The translations under genes were made by a program, and so were the position numbers. Positions 5,757 through 6,045 of a stretch of 6,045 nucleotides of DNA are shown in pieces; within the stretch, counting starts at the first letter, position 1; each line of letters begins with the position of its first letter. Under the pieces are notes generated by a model. It did not search any database. It was given only the letters and a program-made list of their open reading frames with translations, and had not been told where the DNA came from. The stretch is from Methanoregulaceae archaeon (lineage in GTDB: Archaea > Halobacteriota > Methanomicrobia > Methanomicrobiales > Methanospirillaceae), in contig DUGL01000159.1 of NCBI GenBank assembly GCA_013331415.1, positions 1-6,045 of the forward strand, given 5' to 3'.

Positions 5757-6045
5757 ATGGGATCTCAAGACGACATCATGCATGAATTTGTGAGAAAGGA
5801 ACTCAGGAAGCTCTATCCCAGCGTTGACGGATGGCAGATCAGGCCTGCGGCGAGGAGCGGAGGGAAGGAACAGGGGTTTGTGGTGGCACGCAGGATCCTC
5901 GGAAAGTCCGAGGGTGCCCATGTCCTTGTCTCATTCGATCGGAAAGTGACACCAGGAACCATTGATCAGCTCCTGGCCATGGTCCGGACCGATCCCGTCC
6001 CGGGTCTCGCAAGCCCGAAAAAGATCCTCGTCGTCCCCCAGAACA
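5757..6045 (+). CDS. Uncharacterised protein, N-terminal 96 residues (runs off the window)
   Basis: The frame is open from ATG 5757 to the end of the window (96 codons plus one base), with a GTGAT ribosome site five bases upstream. The visible part is soluble-looking, with no signal peptide or membrane segment. It opens with an amphipathic helix-like segment (IMHEFVRKELRKLYPSVDGW, 7-26). A Gly-rich turn follows (SGGKEQG, 34-40), then two probable beta strands (FVVARRI, 41-47; AHVLVSFD, 54-61), a helix (TIDQLLAMV, 67-75) and another strand (KKILVVPQ, 88-95). The strand-strand-helix order with Arg-rich edges loosely recalls PD-(D/E)XK nuclease-like folds, but I see no catalytic motif, so this is only a hint. 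It is divergent from ppk1 across 159 bases and may share regulation with it. I do not recognise the family. Confidence 0.8.
   Translation, partial: MGSQDDIMHEFVRKELRKLYPSVDGWQIRPAARSGGKEQGFVVARRILGKSEGAHVLVSFDRKVTPGTIDQLLAMVRTDPVPGLASPKKILVVPQN

Noticed and set aside
5730..5921. Minus-strand 63-codon frame
   Set aside because: It is antisense to the start of the gene at 5757, which has a better start, ribosome site and codon pattern.

Overview
The window is GC-rich and compact. It carries two minus-strand operons and the start of a plus-strand gene. I read it as a chromosomal fragment of an archaeon, probably a methanogen of the Methanomicrobiales. The evidence is indirect: Shine-Dalgarno sites of the GGTGA/GTGAT kind, AT-rich promoter-like boxes without clear bacterial -35/-10 pairs, and a protein repertoire (bacterial-type RuvABC, Ppk1 with a CHAD protein) that I recall from that order. 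A bacterial host cannot be excluded from sequence alone.

Layout: (1) 28-2098, minus strand: ruvC-ruvA-ruvB, a complete Holliday-junction resolvasome operon in the classical bacterial order. ruvC and ruvA overlap by ATGA, and ruvA and ruvB are 2 bases apart. (2) 2099-2500: a 402-base stretch with no intact gene. It holds the probable ruvC promoter, a plus-strand reading frame that looks coding but is cut by a TGA (a decayed small gene, or a small gene with a later start), two inverted repeats, and a hairpin just past the end of the next operon. (3) 2501-5597, minus strand: ppk1 (polyphosphate kinase) followed by a CHAD-domain protein that starts inside the ppk1 coding region. (4) 5598-5756: a divergent intergenic region with promoter-like boxes, an 8-base direct repeat and a small hairpin. 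(5) 5757 to the window end, plus strand: the first 96 codons of an uncharacterised protein.

RuvA and RuvB form the branch-migration motor and RuvC cuts the junction, so the first operon is a self-sufficient repair and recombination module. Ppk1 makes inorganic polyphosphate and CHAD proteins bind it, so the second operon is a polyphosphate synthesis and binding module. Nothing here is an obviously new system. The items most worth checking are the presence of a full RuvABC set in a probable archaeon, unusual residues in RuvA and RuvB, the interrupted reading frame at 2128-2427, the tight ppk1-CHAD coupling, and the repeats in front of ppk1.
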